A DNA stretch of 64,000 nt from Streptomyces sp. NA04227 (GCF_013364195.1 NZ_CP054918.1:5383001-5447000), one strand, 5' to 3'. Shown: positions 25,790 through 36,611, counted from the first letter of the stretch. Translations and numbers: made by a program. Notes: generated by a model not told the origin, from the sequence alone.

Positions 25790-26869
25790 ATGCGCGCCGA
25801 CCGGCTGGTCTCCCTGGTGCTCCTGCTGCGTCGGCACGGCCGGCTGACGGCGGACGCCCTGGCCCGTGAGCTGGAGGTGTCCACCCGTACCGTGCTGCGC
25901 GACATGGAGGCACTGTCCGCGGCCGGTGTCCCGGTCTACGCCGAACGCGGACGGCACGGCGGCTTCGCCCTGCTGCCCGATTTCCGCACCGCGCTCACCG
26001 GGCTCAACCACGACGAGGCGCTCGCCCTCGTGGTCGCCGGATCACGACGCGGCGCCCAACTCTTCGGCCTCGGACCGGCGCTGGCCTCGGCGATGCTCAA
26101 GGTGGTCGACGCCCTGCCCGAAGGCCTGCGGGACCACGCGGCCGAGGCCTCGCGGCGCGTGCTCATCGACCCGGAGACCGACCTTCTCTCGCGCCGCGTG
26201 GACGCCGAGGAGGACGTGCCCGACGCCGTGGTGGCCGAGGTCCGGCGCGCGGTCTTCACCAGACACAAGCTGCGCATCCACTACGCGGCTCCGGAGCGCA
26301 CCCCGACATGGCGCACGGTCGACCCGATCGGCCTGGTGACCGTACGCGGCCACGGCTACCTGCTGGCCACCCGCGCGGGCGCCGACCGCACCTACCGGCT
26401 CTCCCGCATGCTGGCCGCCGAGGAACTCGATGCCCCGGCGCAGCTGTCGGACACCGTCGACCTGGACCGGACCTGGCAGGAGCGCAGCACACGGTTCAGG
26501 AACGGCGGTGACCAAGTCGTCGTACGGATACGGGTGGACCCGGCCCGGCGGGACGAACTGGCGGGCACCGCACTGGCCGTGACTCCTTGCGCGGAGGAGC
26601 CGGAGGAGCCGGAGGAAGCTGAGGGATCCGAAGCGGCCGCGCAGGTCGAGGGAGCGGCGGAGACCGCGAGGGGCGAAGAGACCGACATGGACGGCTGGCT
26701 TCGGCTGGACGCGTTCTTCCAGGACTCCCGGCACGCCGAATGGGCGCTGTGGCAGCTCGGTACGGACGCGGAGGCCCTGGCGCCGCAGTGGCTGCGCACC
26801 CGCCTGCGCGAGCGCGCCGCTGCGATGGCCGCGCGTTATGGGGGGTTGGGGGATCGGCCTGAGAAGTGA
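25790..26869 (+). CDS. WYL-domain (DeoR-type) transcriptional regulator
   Basis: This is a 359-residue protein. It has an N-terminal helix-turn-helix (RLTADALARELEVSTRTVLRD), a central linker and a WYL domain (about 160-235; DPIGLVTVRGHGYLLATRAG, YRLSRM). WYL domains bind ligands or nucleic acid and are common in metabolic regulators and some phage-defence loci. An acidic Glu-rich insertion of about 30 residues (CAEEPEEPEEAEGSEAA) interrupts the C-terminal part and is unusual. Head-to-head with the RidA gene. Confidence 0.88.
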   Translation: MRADRLVSLVLLLRRHGRLTADALARELEVSTRTVLRDMEALSAAGVPVYAERGRHGGFALLPDFRTALTGLNHDEALALVVAGSRRGAQLFGLGPALASAMLKVVDALPEGLRDHAAEASRRVLIDPETDLLSRRVDAEEDVPDAVVAEVRRAVFTRHKLRIHYAAPERTPTWRTVDPIGLVTVRGHGYLLATRAGADRTYRLSRMLAAEELDAPAQLSDTVDLDRTWQERSTRFRNGGDQVVVRIRVDPARRDELAGTALAVTPCAEEPEEPEEAEGSEAAAQVEGAAETARGEETDMDGWLRLDAFFQDSRHAEWALWQLGTDAEALAPQWLRTRLRERAAAMAARYGGLGDRPEK

Positions 26870-26986
26870 GGCCCGCTGGGGCGCGAGGTGGGCGATGCGC
26901 CAAGAGCGGAAAGCGATTCACCTTCTCCTGTGCACTTCTGACGGAGCGTCTACTGTTGCAGCTCCAGGGAGTGCGCAGGGGGTCGC

Positions 26987-29005
26987 ATGCACAGCCAAGA
27001 CGGGGCCGGGGGCGGCGCGGCGGACGGGGCCGACGAGGGGCCCGATGCCGGCCGGGCGGGCGACGATCCGCGGCGCGCGGATTCCGGGGAGCCGCAGGAG
27101 TGGCCCTGGACGCCGCCCCGAGCGGCCGAACCCTCCCCGGGACGCGCCCAGTTGGTGATCGAGGGTCGCTACGAGCTGCTGGAACCGATCGGCAGCGGCG
27201 GCATGGGCGAGGTGTGGAAGGCGCATGACCGGCGGCTGCGCCGGTTCGTCGCCGTGAAGGGTCTGCTCGACCGAACCGCGATGACCTCCGGCAGCCAGGC
27301 CGCGGCGATGCAGCGGGCGCGCCGGGAAGCGGAGGCGATCGCCAAGATCGAGCACCAGAACGTGGTGACGGTCCACGACCAGGTGGAGACCGAGAACCAG
27401 GTCTGGATCGTGATGAAGCTCCTGGAGGCCAGGTCCCTGGCGGATCTGCTGGGTGCCGAACGGACTCTCGCCGAACCGAAGGCGGCGGACATTGGTCTCC
27501 AAGTCCTCCAGGGCCTGCGGGCGGTGCACGCGGCGTCGGTCGTCCACCGTGATGTGAAGCCGGGAAACGTGCTGGTCCGGGACGACGGGCTCGCGATCCT
27601 GGTGGACTTCGGGATCGCCACGTTCGAGGGCGCCGCCCAGGTGACCCGGTCCGGCAGCGTCATCGGGACGCCCGCCTACCTGGCGCCCGAACTCTTCGCC
27701 CCCGGCTCCGCCGGCCCCAACGCTGCGTCCGACCTGTGGGCGCTGGGGATCACGCTGTACGAGCTGGTCAAGGGCCGTGTCCCCTTCGGCGGAGGCGAGG
27801 TCTGGGAGGTCCAGGAGAACATCCGGCAATCCCCGGACCCCGACCTCCAGGGCGCCTGGCTCCTGGCCCCCGTGATCCAAGGGCTGCTGATCACGGACCC
27901 CGCCGAGCGCCTGGACGCGTCCACGGCGGAGGTGATGCTGCGGGAGGTGCTCGCCGCCTCGCCCACGCGGCAGGCGGTCCAGGCCGCGGCGGCCGTCCGC
28001 CCGCCCAGGACCGCCTCCGAACCGGATCCCGGTCCTGCTTCCGAAGCCCCCGGGTCCGTCGAAGCCGACCCCGACCCCGACGCCTCCGCCCCGGCCCCCG
28101 CGACGCCGAGCGGCAAGCGCAGCCCTCGCCGCCGCGGCCCCTGGATCGCGGCGGCTGCGGCCCTGTGCGCGGCCCTGCTGGCCACGACCGGCTGGCTCGT
28201 GGCGAAGGACGAGAAATCGGACGCGCCGTGGAAGAGCGAACACTCCCAGCTGTTGATCGGGGCCAAGAAGGATCAGCCGGGTCTCAGCTTCTACGACGCG
28301 AAGACGAAGACGTGGTCGGGCTACGACATCGACCTGGCCTACGCGATCGGCGAGGCCATGGGGTACGAGAGGGACGAAGTCCGCTTCTTCGATGTGACGA
28401 CCCAGAACCGCGACGACCAGCTGTGGAACAGGGACGTGCACCTCGTCATCGCCTCGTACAGCATCACGGACGACCGGAAGAAGGGCGTGGGCGACGCGTT
28501 CCCGGTCGACTTCGCGGGCCCGTACTACGCGGCGAGCGGGGGGTTCCTGGTACGTGAGAAGTCCAGCCATGCCCCCATCAGGAACCCCGGCGACCTGATC
28601 CGCGGCCATCGCGAGGTGTGCACCGCGGACGACTCGACGTACAAGGAGGATCTGCCCCGCGAGGGCTACACCGTGACGAAACCTCTGCCCGCCACCTACC
28701 AGGAGTGCCTGGACGAGCTGCTGGACAAGAGGTCGCCCGTCTACGCGGTGGCCTCCGACGACGTCATCCTCGCGGGCTACGTCAAGCAGAACCCGGGCCG
28801 GGTCAAGCGGCTGGTGAGCACCGGAGGCTCGGAGGAGTACGGCGTGGCGATGCGCCCCGGGAACCCGACCCTGAAGCGTGAGGTGTGCTCGGCGCTGCGG
28901 GAAATCCTGACCGGCAAGGTCTGGGAGGGCATCTACCGGAAGAACCTCTCCGGCCTGCTGGGCGACGACACCCCGCCGGGGCGACCGGATCTGACGGAAT
29001 GTTAG
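26987..29005 (+). CDS. Receptor Ser/Thr protein kinase fused to an extracellular solute-binding domain
   Basis: This is a 672-residue protein. The cytoplasmic kinase (about 62-320) has the glycine loop GSGGMGEVW, Lys91, HRDVKPGN (187-194) and DFG (207-209). A Pro/Ala/Asp linker follows, then one membrane helix (about 385-406). The outside part (about 415-655) is a complete family-3 solute-binding fold: YDIDLAYAIGEAMGY, DLVIASYSIT-like HLVIASYSITDD, and EYGVAMRPGNPTLKR. Such sensors bind amino acids (GlnH/GluB type), so this kinase probably reports an extracellular amino acid or similar ligand. A partial copy of this gene and its upstream region lies at 19947-20188. Confidence 0.9.
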   Translation: MHSQDGAGGGAADGADEGPDAGRAGDDPRRADSGEPQEWPWTPPRAAEPSPGRAQLVIEGRYELLEPIGSGGMGEVWKAHDRRLRRFVAVKGLLDRTAMTSGSQAAAMQRARREAEAIAKIEHQNVVTVHDQVETENQVWIVMKLLEARSLADLLGAERTLAEPKAADIGLQVLQGLRAVHAASVVHRDVKPGNVLVRDDGLAILVDFGIATFEGAAQVTRSGSVIGTPAYLAPELFAPGSAGPNAASDLWALGITLYELVKGRVPFGGGEVWEVQENIRQSPDPDLQGAWLLAPVIQGLLITDPAERLDASTAEVMLREVLAASPTRQAVQAAAAVRPPRTASEPDPGPASEAPGSVEADPDPDASAPAPATPSGKRSPRRRGPWIAAAAALCAALLATTGWLVAKDEKSDAPWKSEHSQLLIGAKKDQPGLSFYDAKTKTWSGYDIDLAYAIGEAMGYERDEVRFFDVTTQNRDDQLWNRDVHLVIASYSITDDRKKGVGDAFPVDFAGPYYAASGGFLVREKSSHAPIRNPGDLIRGHREVCTADDSTYKEDLPREGYTVTKPLPATYQECLDELLDKRSPVYAVASDDVILAGYVKQNPGRVKRLVSTGGSEEYGVAMRPGNPTLKREVCSALREILTGKVWEGIYRKNLSGLLGDDTPPGRPDLTEC

Positions 29006-29097
29006 ATCCGCTCGCCCGGGCGGGACGGCGCCCCGGTGGACCGCTTCGTCGCCTCACCGCCTCGCCGCCTCGCCGCCGTGGGGCCGGCACCGGATGG

Positions 29098-30276
29098 TCA
29101 GGCCAGGTCGAGGAAACTCCACCGGGCGTCCGGCTGGGCACCGCTCAGCCACTTGCCGCAGTTCTGGAGCACGACCGGGCTCGACGTGATGTGCTGCGTG
29201 CCCGTGGCGAGGTCGCGCAGGAAGCGGTCGACCGGGCCGCGGCGGATCGCCGCCGAGCCGGCCCAGCGGTGCACGGTGCGGCCCACCTCGTGCACGGTCG
29301 TGGTGGTGTGATTGAGCACGAGCCGGATCAGGGTGTCCTGCTCCGTACTGGGCAACTCGCCCTTGTCCAGGGTTTGTTCGACGTCCTGCCACACCTCGTT
29401 CACCCAGGCACGGGCCGCCCGCAGCCCGGCTTCGGCCGTCGCGAACTCGGCGTGGAACTGTGAGGTGTCGACTGCGGCGCCCCGCGAACCGGTCCGCGCC
29501 GCGGCGACCTTCTTCATCTCGTCCAAGAGCCGCCGGCCGACGCCGAGGGCCCACCCCGTGTGGCCGATGGCGGACATGTTGACCAGGCCGAGGCGGTAGA
29601 CGGCGCCGCCGTTGACCGGGGTGTCGGTCGTCGCGACATAGGTGTACTCGCTCGGGACGTACACGTCGGTGCAGTGGTAGTCGATGCTGTGCGTCGCGCG
29701 CAGCCCGAGCACGTCCCAGTTGCCGTCCAGGGTCACCTGCGACTTCGGCATCGCGAGGACCCGCAGCTCACCGGTGCCCTCGACCAGGATCGCGCTGTGG
29801 ATGTGGGTGGCGTGCGCCATCCCGGAGGCGAACTGCCACTGGCCGCTGACCCGGTAGCCGCCCTCCACGGGCACCGCCCGGCCCGGGCGCGTGCCGTGCC
29901 CGGACAGCAGCGCGTACTTCCCGTTCGGCACGTCCGGGAACAGTTCGGCCGCCGCGTCCTCGGCGAGATACGCCGCGGTGGTCCCGGTCATGAGCTGCAG
30001 CGCGAACATGGTCCACCCGGCCGAGGCGTCGTGATAGCTCGCCCGCTCCGCCGTCTCGATCAGCTGCCGCGGCGCGAACTCGTACCCGCCGAGGCTCAGC
30101 GGCAACTCGGCCCGCACGATCCCGGTGTCGAGCAGCGCCCGCGCCGTGTCCTCCGGCAGCCTCCCCAACTCCTCGGCGGCATCGGCCCGTTCGTCCAGCA
30201 TCCCGCCGAGCGCGTCGATCCGCTCGAGCACCCCCGCCAGCTCCGTACTGACATGCAGTCGGCTCTTGTCCCCCAT
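29098..30276 (-). CDS. Acyl-CoA dehydrogenase-fold flavoprotein
   Basis: This is a 392-residue protein with the three-part acyl-CoA dehydrogenase layout: a helical N-domain with LGGYEFAPRQLIETAERASY, a beta middle domain (YRVSGQWQFASGMAHATH), and a helical C-domain with HRWAGSAAIRRGPVDRFLRDL. The last motif is shared with group D flavin monooxygenases such as HsaA/HpaB-like hydroxylases, which lack the dehydrogenase base. A hydroxylase or desulfurase-like monooxygenase is as likely as a dehydrogenase. No flavin reductase gene is adjacent. ATG with GGGAGAGG upstream. Confidence 0.8.
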   Translation of the reverse strand: MGDKSRLHVSTELAGVLERIDALGGMLDERADAAEELGRLPEDTARALLDTGIVRAELPLSLGGYEFAPRQLIETAERASYHDASAGWTMFALQLMTGTTAAYLAEDAAAELFPDVPNGKYALLSGHGTRPGRAVPVEGGYRVSGQWQFASGMAHATHIHSAILVEGTGELRVLAMPKSQVTLDGNWDVLGLRATHSIDYHCTDVYVPSEYTYVATTDTPVNGGAVYRLGLVNMSAIGHTGWALGVGRRLLDEMKKVAAARTGSRGAAVDTSQFHAEFATAEAGLRAARAWVNEVWQDVEQTLDKGELPSTEQDTLIRLVLNHTTTTVHEVGRTVHRWAGSAAIRRGPVDRFLRDLATGTQHITSSPVVLQNCGKWLSGAQPDARWSFLDLA

Positions 30277-30372
30277 GGAATTCCTCTCCCTGTGGTCGGT
30301 TTTCCGATCGTCCCACGGGTGTTCCGCACACCTGCCCGGTCCGGACAGCTCTCCAGGAAGCGCGCGGGGCGG

Positions 30373-30420
30373 TGTGCCCGTACTGTTGTTGGTCGGCTAC
30401 TGCGCGTGTCACTGGTCCCA
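30373..30420 (+). pseudogene. Fragment of a thioredoxin-domain gene (matches the gene at 31649)
   Basis: 48 bases match 31759-31806 at 41 positions by eye and would encode VPVLLLVGYCACHWS, compared with [15 protein letters not shown] in the complete gene. The second cysteine of the CxxC motif is Ser here. No start and no further match are present. It is followed directly by a decayed Uma2 gene. Confidence 0.6.
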
Positions 30421-30469
30421 GTCGCTGAGCACAACATGTCGACATCCGCTCGGTTCGTGGCGCTCGGTT

Positions 30470-30800
30470 ACACGCCCGAGCCTGATGTGCTCGTGGTGCA
30501 CGCGGGTGCACTTGGTCCCGGTGATGCCTTCGTCGACCAGAAGCACGTCCACTTCGTGGCCGAGAGTGTGTCCCGCTCGACGGTCGGGCAGACTACGGGC
30601 GCAAGCTCAATCAGTACGCGGCGCGCGGGATCCCGACGTACCTGATCGTCGATGTGCTGACCGGAGAGTGTGTGCTCTACCAGGCCCCGAAGGGCGACGA
30701 ATACACCTCGGCGGTGCCGTACCGGTTCGGTGAGGAGATCGGGTTCTCCCTCGCGGGAGTTGCGGTGACGGTGCGCACCGACTTCAAGAAGATTCGCTGA
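30470..30800 (+). pseudogene. Frameshifted remnant of a Uma2-family gene
   Basis: The first part reads PEPDVLVVHAGALGPGD and HVHFVAESVS, the PDVxVV and vvEVvS strands of the Uma2 (PD-(D/E)XK-like) fold. After a frame change near 30585 the next frame continues YGRKLNQYAARGIPTYLIVD and ends RTDFKKIR at TGA 30798-30800. The N-terminal third is missing. A complete gene of the same family lies just downstream on the opposite strand, with low sequence similarity, so this is probably a separate acquisition and not a recent duplicate. Confidence 0.7.
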
Positions 30801-30895
30801 CGTCTGCGAAGTCGGCGTTTTCCCCTCGCCTCGCCGTGCTTGGGTGGGGCGGGCCGCCTCTGCGACGATGCCGGAGAAGCAACCTTCCAGCGCTG

Positions 30896-31462
30896 TCAGA
30901 CGATTCCCAGATCCACCGTGACGGAGAAGGGCGCGGCGGCCTTGATCACGCCGGTGAACATCTCACTGTCCCTGTAGGCCTTGGTGGCAGGGTCGAGAAC
31001 ATAGGTGTAGACGATCGGGACGCCAGTGGCGGTCTGTTCGATGCGCCAATAAAAGGGAATGCCGGCTCTGGCGTACTGATCCACCTTCACGATCCGGTCG
31101 GTGGTCTCCGAGCCCGGCGACACGACCTCGACCACAAGGAGCACATGCTCTGGACGGGTGGGCGTGAGGTCGATGGTGTCAGCCCGGTACACGGTGACAT
31201 CCGGACGACGGTTGGTGAGCGGCACGTCCTGCAAACGGACGTCGAAGTCCGTGTCGGCATTCCAGTCCGGACCCGCGGCAGCGTCCAGCGCATTGGCCAG
31301 GATTCGGGCCAGCCGGTTGTGCCGCTTGGAGGCGCTCGGGATCACGACGACCATCCCGTCCACGATCTCAATGCCGGCGCACTGCTCCTCGGACCAGGAG
31401 TCGTACTGCTCCGCGCTGATCTGTGAATGCATCCACGCGGGTGCGACCATCTCGGCGGTCAT
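30896..31462 (-). CDS. Uma2-family PD-(D/E)XK nuclease-fold protein
   Basis: This is a 188-residue protein. Uma2 (DUF820) conserved parts are GIEIVDGMVVVIPSASKRHN, RRPDVTVYRADTID, VLLVVEVVSPGSETTDRIVK and YARAGIPFYWRIE. The putative catalytic residues are Glu and Asp in the DG and PDV regions, Glu in VVEVVSP and a Lys in DRIVKVDQY. The family is very common in cyanobacteria and Streptomyces and is predicted to be an endonuclease, but its biological role is unproven. ATG with GAAGGAGG upstream. Divergent from the thioredoxin-domain gene. Confidence 0.88.
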   Translation of the reverse strand: MTAEMVAPAWMHSQISAEQYDSWSEEQCAGIEIVDGMVVVIPSASKRHNRLARILANALDAAAGPDWNADTDFDVRLQDVPLTNRRPDVTVYRADTIDLTPTRPEHVLLVVEVVSPGSETTDRIVKVDQYARAGIPFYWRIEQTATGVPIVYTYVLDPATKAYRDSEMFTGVIKAAAPFSVTVDLGIV

Positions 31463-31648
31463 GGCGTACCTCCTTCGAGGACGTTCGTCAGTTCCGGCGC
31501 TCCTCGGCTCAGCGTACTGTCCTCCGCGGGCGAGGCACCGGATCCGGCGAGCGCGCGCAGTGGCCGCACCTGAGGCAGGCGTCCGAGAGGGCTGCCGCCC
31601 CGCACGGGCGGCCCGTCGGGCAAGTGGCCATGTGAGAGGCTGGATCGC

Positions 31649-33727
<2,079 letters not shown>

Positions 33728-33843
33728 CGCGTTCTGGACCGTGCCGCCAACTCCCCCTCTAAGGTGGTCGGTTCGCGCCGCTTTCGGTGATCAAGACCGG
33801 ATGCGGCGCGAGCGGACCATCACGGGAAGGAAGCGCGGAAGCT

Positions 33844-34398
33844 GTGGCCACGCACGAGGAACTCATATCCCTGTACAGCGAGGACGGCGTGATCCTCCTG
33901 GACGAGGCGGCCTCGAAGGCGCGGGGCCTGCCCGACGAGGAGGCGGCACAGCTCGCCCGGACCGGACTGCCGACCTTCGTGGACGTGCTGTTCACGCTGA
34001 AGGTGCGGGGTGCGCCGAGGGTCTTCAGCCTGCTGCCGGTGGAGACCGGCGAGGAGACCGTCGCCGTCTTCATCCTCGGCGGCCCCACCGACGACGCGGC
34101 GCTGCGCTACTTCCTCGACCTGCGGCGCGGCTACGTGGTCCTGCTCGCAGGCGGCCCCGAGGGCTCCCAGGCCGAGATCGTCAACGCCACCCTGGCCGAC
34201 TTCACCGAGTTCCTGTACCGCGTCTCGCTGCACAAGCAGGAGACGGCCCAGGTCCCGGTGAGCGTACGCAGCAGCCGGGCGCGGGAGCTGCGCACCCGGC
34301 TGGCCGCGCGTGATCCGCTGGCCTTCGCCGCGCCGGACAGCTGGTGGTCGATGATCATGGACGCGCTGGAGGGGCCCCGCCGCCCGGACGCCGCCTGA
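33844..34398 (+). CDS. SUKH-like protein, possible immunity protein
   Basis: This is a 184-residue protein from a GTG with GGAAG upstream. The segment LPTFVDVLFTLKVRGAPRVF, then VFILGGPTDDAALRYFLDLRRG and VNATLADFTEFLYRVSLHKQ, resembles SUKH-4-type proteins. Many of these are immunity proteins to polymorphic toxins or nucleic-acid deaminases; Streptomyces also carries many orphan copies. No toxin gene is adjacent, so an immunity role is only a family-based possibility. Confidence 0.65.
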   Translation: MATHEELISLYSEDGVILLDEAASKARGLPDEEAAQLARTGLPTFVDVLFTLKVRGAPRVFSLLPVETGEETVAVFILGGPTDDAALRYFLDLRRGYVVLLAGGPEGSQAEIVNATLADFTEFLYRVSLHKQETAQVPVSVRSSRARELRTRLAARDPLAFAAPDSWWSMIMDALEGPRRPDAA

Positions 34399-34485
34399 CC
34401 CGGCCCGGCGGCCGGACCCGGCCCGACCCGCTTCCGTCGCCGGGCCTCTGCCCCTGCCTCTGCCCCCCGCCCCGCCGTCAGTACC

Positions 34486-35217
34486 TCACCCGCTGTCGCC
34501 GAACTCCGCCAGCGCGCCCGCCACGATCGACTCCAGCTTGCTGTGGTGTGCCCCGCGCCAGTACACCCGCCCGCAGCGCTCGCACTCGGCGAAGGCGTCG
34601 TACGTGCGCTGGGTCCCGCTTTCGAGACGATCGGCGACCTCGTCCTTGCGGGCCTGTTCGAGGGGGCCGTTGCAGGCGGTGCAGCGGGTCCAGGGGCGCA
34701 GCTCGGGGGCGAACCTGCCCAGTACGTCCCGGAGTTGTTCGTCGGGCCGGTCGCTGTAGACGTACGCGCCCGCCCACAGTTCGCGCCGCCTCAGCAGTCC
34801 TCGGTCCCGGCTGAGCAGTACGCGCCGTTCGGCCGCCGAGCGGGACGCGAGCGCCGGGTCGCCGATGTCCTCGGACTCGTAGGCCGTGTCCACGCCGAGC
34901 AGGCGCAGCCGCCGCGCGAGGGTGCCCAGGTGTACGTCGAGCAGGAAGCGCAGTTCGGCGCCGTCGATCCGCTGCGGCCTGGCCACCGCGCGTACCTCGA
35001 TCCGTTCGCCGCCGCCCGGCACGTACGCCGTCCGAGCCTCGCGCCCGTCCACCAGGAGCGTCCCGACCTCGGTCAGCGGCACACCGAGCGACTCGACCAG
35101 GTGACCGAGGCTGGAGGAGCCGTCGGTCCGCAGCGGTGTGCTGCCGTCGCGGCGGCCGTGCGACACGAACAGGCCCAGCTCGGGGGCGAATTGGATGTGG
35201 ATCTCCGGTCCGTTCAC
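34486..35217 (-). CDS. Mut7-C RNase-domain protein with ubiquitin-like N-terminal domain
   Basis: This is a 243-residue protein. Residues 1-85 form a beta-grasp ubiquitin-like (ThiS-type) domain. The Mut7-C domain follows from about 95 with RFLLDVHLGTLARRLRLLGVDTAYE and RVLLSRDRGLLRR, the acidic residues of a PIN-like nuclease. A C-terminal zinc ribbon holds RCTACNGPL and ECERCGRVYWRGAHH. The fusion is standard in actinobacteria. Nuclease activity is predicted from the PIN-like fold, and the target RNA is unknown. GTG start with a weak ribosome site. Confidence 0.9.
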   Translation of the reverse strand: MNGPEIHIQFAPELGLFVSHGRRDGSTPLRTDGSSSLGHLVESLGVPLTEVGTLLVDGREARTAYVPGGGERIEVRAVARPQRIDGAELRFLLDVHLGTLARRLRLLGVDTAYESEDIGDPALASRSAAERRVLLSRDRGLLRRRELWAGAYVYSDRPDEQLRDVLGRFAPELRPWTRCTACNGPLEQARKDEVADRLESGTQRTYDAFAECERCGRVYWRGAHHSKLESIVAGALAEFGDSG

Positions 35218-35564
35218 CGGCTCAGAATGCCACGCGCCCGGTGGCGCGGCCCGGGGTTTTCCGCCCGGCGGCGGGCCGCGCCGTACGCGAGAGAGCCCGG
35301 CCGGACTCCGCAAAGAAGACGGAAAATGCGCGCAAAGAAATTCGGGAAAGGGGGGGCCGTGGAGATCCGGCGGGAAACGCGCGGACCGGCGGGGAATCAC
35401 GGATGGGCGCGCACCCGGCAAGAGCCGGGAAACATCCGAGGAAATGGAGCGGATAAGGGGAAGTGCGGGTGCGTCGAAGGCGAGCGAAGAGATCTCCGGG
35501 AACCCCGTACAGAGCGCCCCTTGCCTGGGATCTCGCGCATCTCGTGCATCTCGTGCACGAGAAA
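35218..35564. other. Intergenic region upstream of the Mut7-C gene
   Basis: About 350 bases with no convincing gene. The stretch 35320-35480 is purine-rich on the plus strand. CATCTCGTG is repeated at about 35539-35556. The promoter of the Mut7-C gene should lie here, but no clear -35/-10 pair is visible. Confidence 0.5.
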
Positions 35565-35595
35565 GGGCGGCCACGGCGCCGGGCCGTAGCCGCCC
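35565..35595 (-). terminator. Hemolysin III gene terminator hairpin
   Basis: GGGCGGC-C-ACGGC pairs with GCCGT-A-GCCGCCC (12 pairs, one mismatch) around a GCCGG loop. It lies 18 bases beyond the hemolysin III stop codon and is followed on that strand by TTTC. Confidence 0.7.
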
Positions 35596-35613
35596 TGGGG
35601 CGGGGGAGAGGTC

Positions 35614-36363
35614 CTATGCGTGCTGGTAGGCGACCAGGGAGATGCCGACGTAGTGCACGACGAAGGCGGCCAGCGTGAAGGAGTGGAAGACCTCGTGGAA
35701 GCCGAACCAGCGCGGGGAGGGGTTGGGGCGCTTGAAGCCGTAGATCACTCCGCCCGCGCTGTAGAGGACGCCGCCGGTGATCACCAGGACCAGGACCGCG
35801 ATGCCTCCGGCCTGCATGAACTCGGGGAGGTAGAAGACCGCCGCCCAGCCCATGGCGATGTAGCAGGGGGTGTACAGCCAGCGAGGGGCGCCGACCCAGA
35901 AGACCCGGAAGAGGATGCCCGCCGCCGCGGCGGCCCAGATGCCCCAGAGCAGCCACTGGCCCTCGTCGCCGAGCAGCAGGATCGTGAGCGGTGTGTACGT
36001 ACCGGCGATGATCAGGAAGATGTTGGCGTGGTCGAGCCTGCGCAGCACGCCGTCGGCGCGCGGGCCCCAATTGCCGCGGTGGTACAGGGCGCTCACACCG
36101 AAGAGCAGGCAGGCCGTGAGGGTGTAGATGCCGCAGGCGACGCGCCCGCGGGGGGAGTCGGCGAGTGCGGTGAGCACCAGTCCGGCGACGACCACGGCCG
36201 GGAACATTCCCGCGTGCAGCCAGCCGCGCAGATGTGGCTTGAGCAGGGCGGCCGTCTGCAGCGCGGCCGCCTTCGCCGGGGAATCGGACGCCTTGGGGGT
36301 GGGCAGGGATGAGGGGTCACAGGCCTCGGTCGTCCCGAGCGCGTCAGGGGCGGGAGTGCTCAT
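35614..36363 (-). CDS. Hemolysin III / PAQR-family membrane protein
   Basis: This is a 249-residue protein with about seven membrane helices from residue 45 onward. PAQR metal-ligand motifs are present: an early SALYHRGNW (His), LRRLDHANIFLIIAGTYTP (Asp, His), and a late FHEVFHSFTLAAFVVHY (three His). Bacterial members are called hemolysin III by homology, but haemolysis is unlikely to be the main role; membrane-lipid homeostasis has been proposed. The start at 36363 (MSTPAPDAL) fits the family. A palindromic operator-like sequence lies 13 bases upstream. Confidence 0.9.
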   Translation of the reverse strand: MSTPAPDALGTTEACDPSSLPTPKASDSPAKAAALQTAALLKPHLRGWLHAGMFPAVVVAGLVLTALADSPRGRVACGIYTLTACLLFGVSALYHRGNWGPRADGVLRRLDHANIFLIIAGTYTPLTILLLGDEGQWLLWGIWAAAAAGILFRVFWVGAPRWLYTPCYIAMGWAAVFYLPEFMQAGGIAVLVLVITGGVLYSAGGVIYGFKRPNPSPRWFGFHEVFHSFTLAAFVVHYVGISLVAYQHA

Positions 36364-36375
36364 GGGCCCGATCGT

Positions 36376-36393
36376 ACCTACGCATCCGTAGGT
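36376..36393. promoter_or_regulatory. Inverted repeat upstream of the hemolysin III gene
   Basis: ACCTACGCATCCGTAGGT has 7-bp perfect arms around CATC. It lies immediately upstream of the start codon in the region where the ribosome site and early leader should be. A TetR-type operator is the simplest reading. Confidence 0.5.
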
Positions 36394-36611
36394 CGCATGT
36401 ATAGGGACTGACGGGAATCTGGCGGAGTGGTGATGCTCACTTTGCTCAGGTGTGAAGCCCTCTGGACAGATGAACCCGGTGCGACGCATGATCTCAAATG
36501 AGAGCGGTCGGCACCGGATGAGCGGTCACGAAGCATCCGGGTCGCAGCCCCCACGGGGCACTCGTCGAACACGGGGCACTCCAACTCAAAAACCCTCACT
36601 TAGGAGCAATC

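Noticed and set aside
30896..31462. Uma2 gene considered as the source of the neighbouring Uma2 remnant
   Set aside because: Residues match only at family-conserved positions, so direct recent duplication is not supported.
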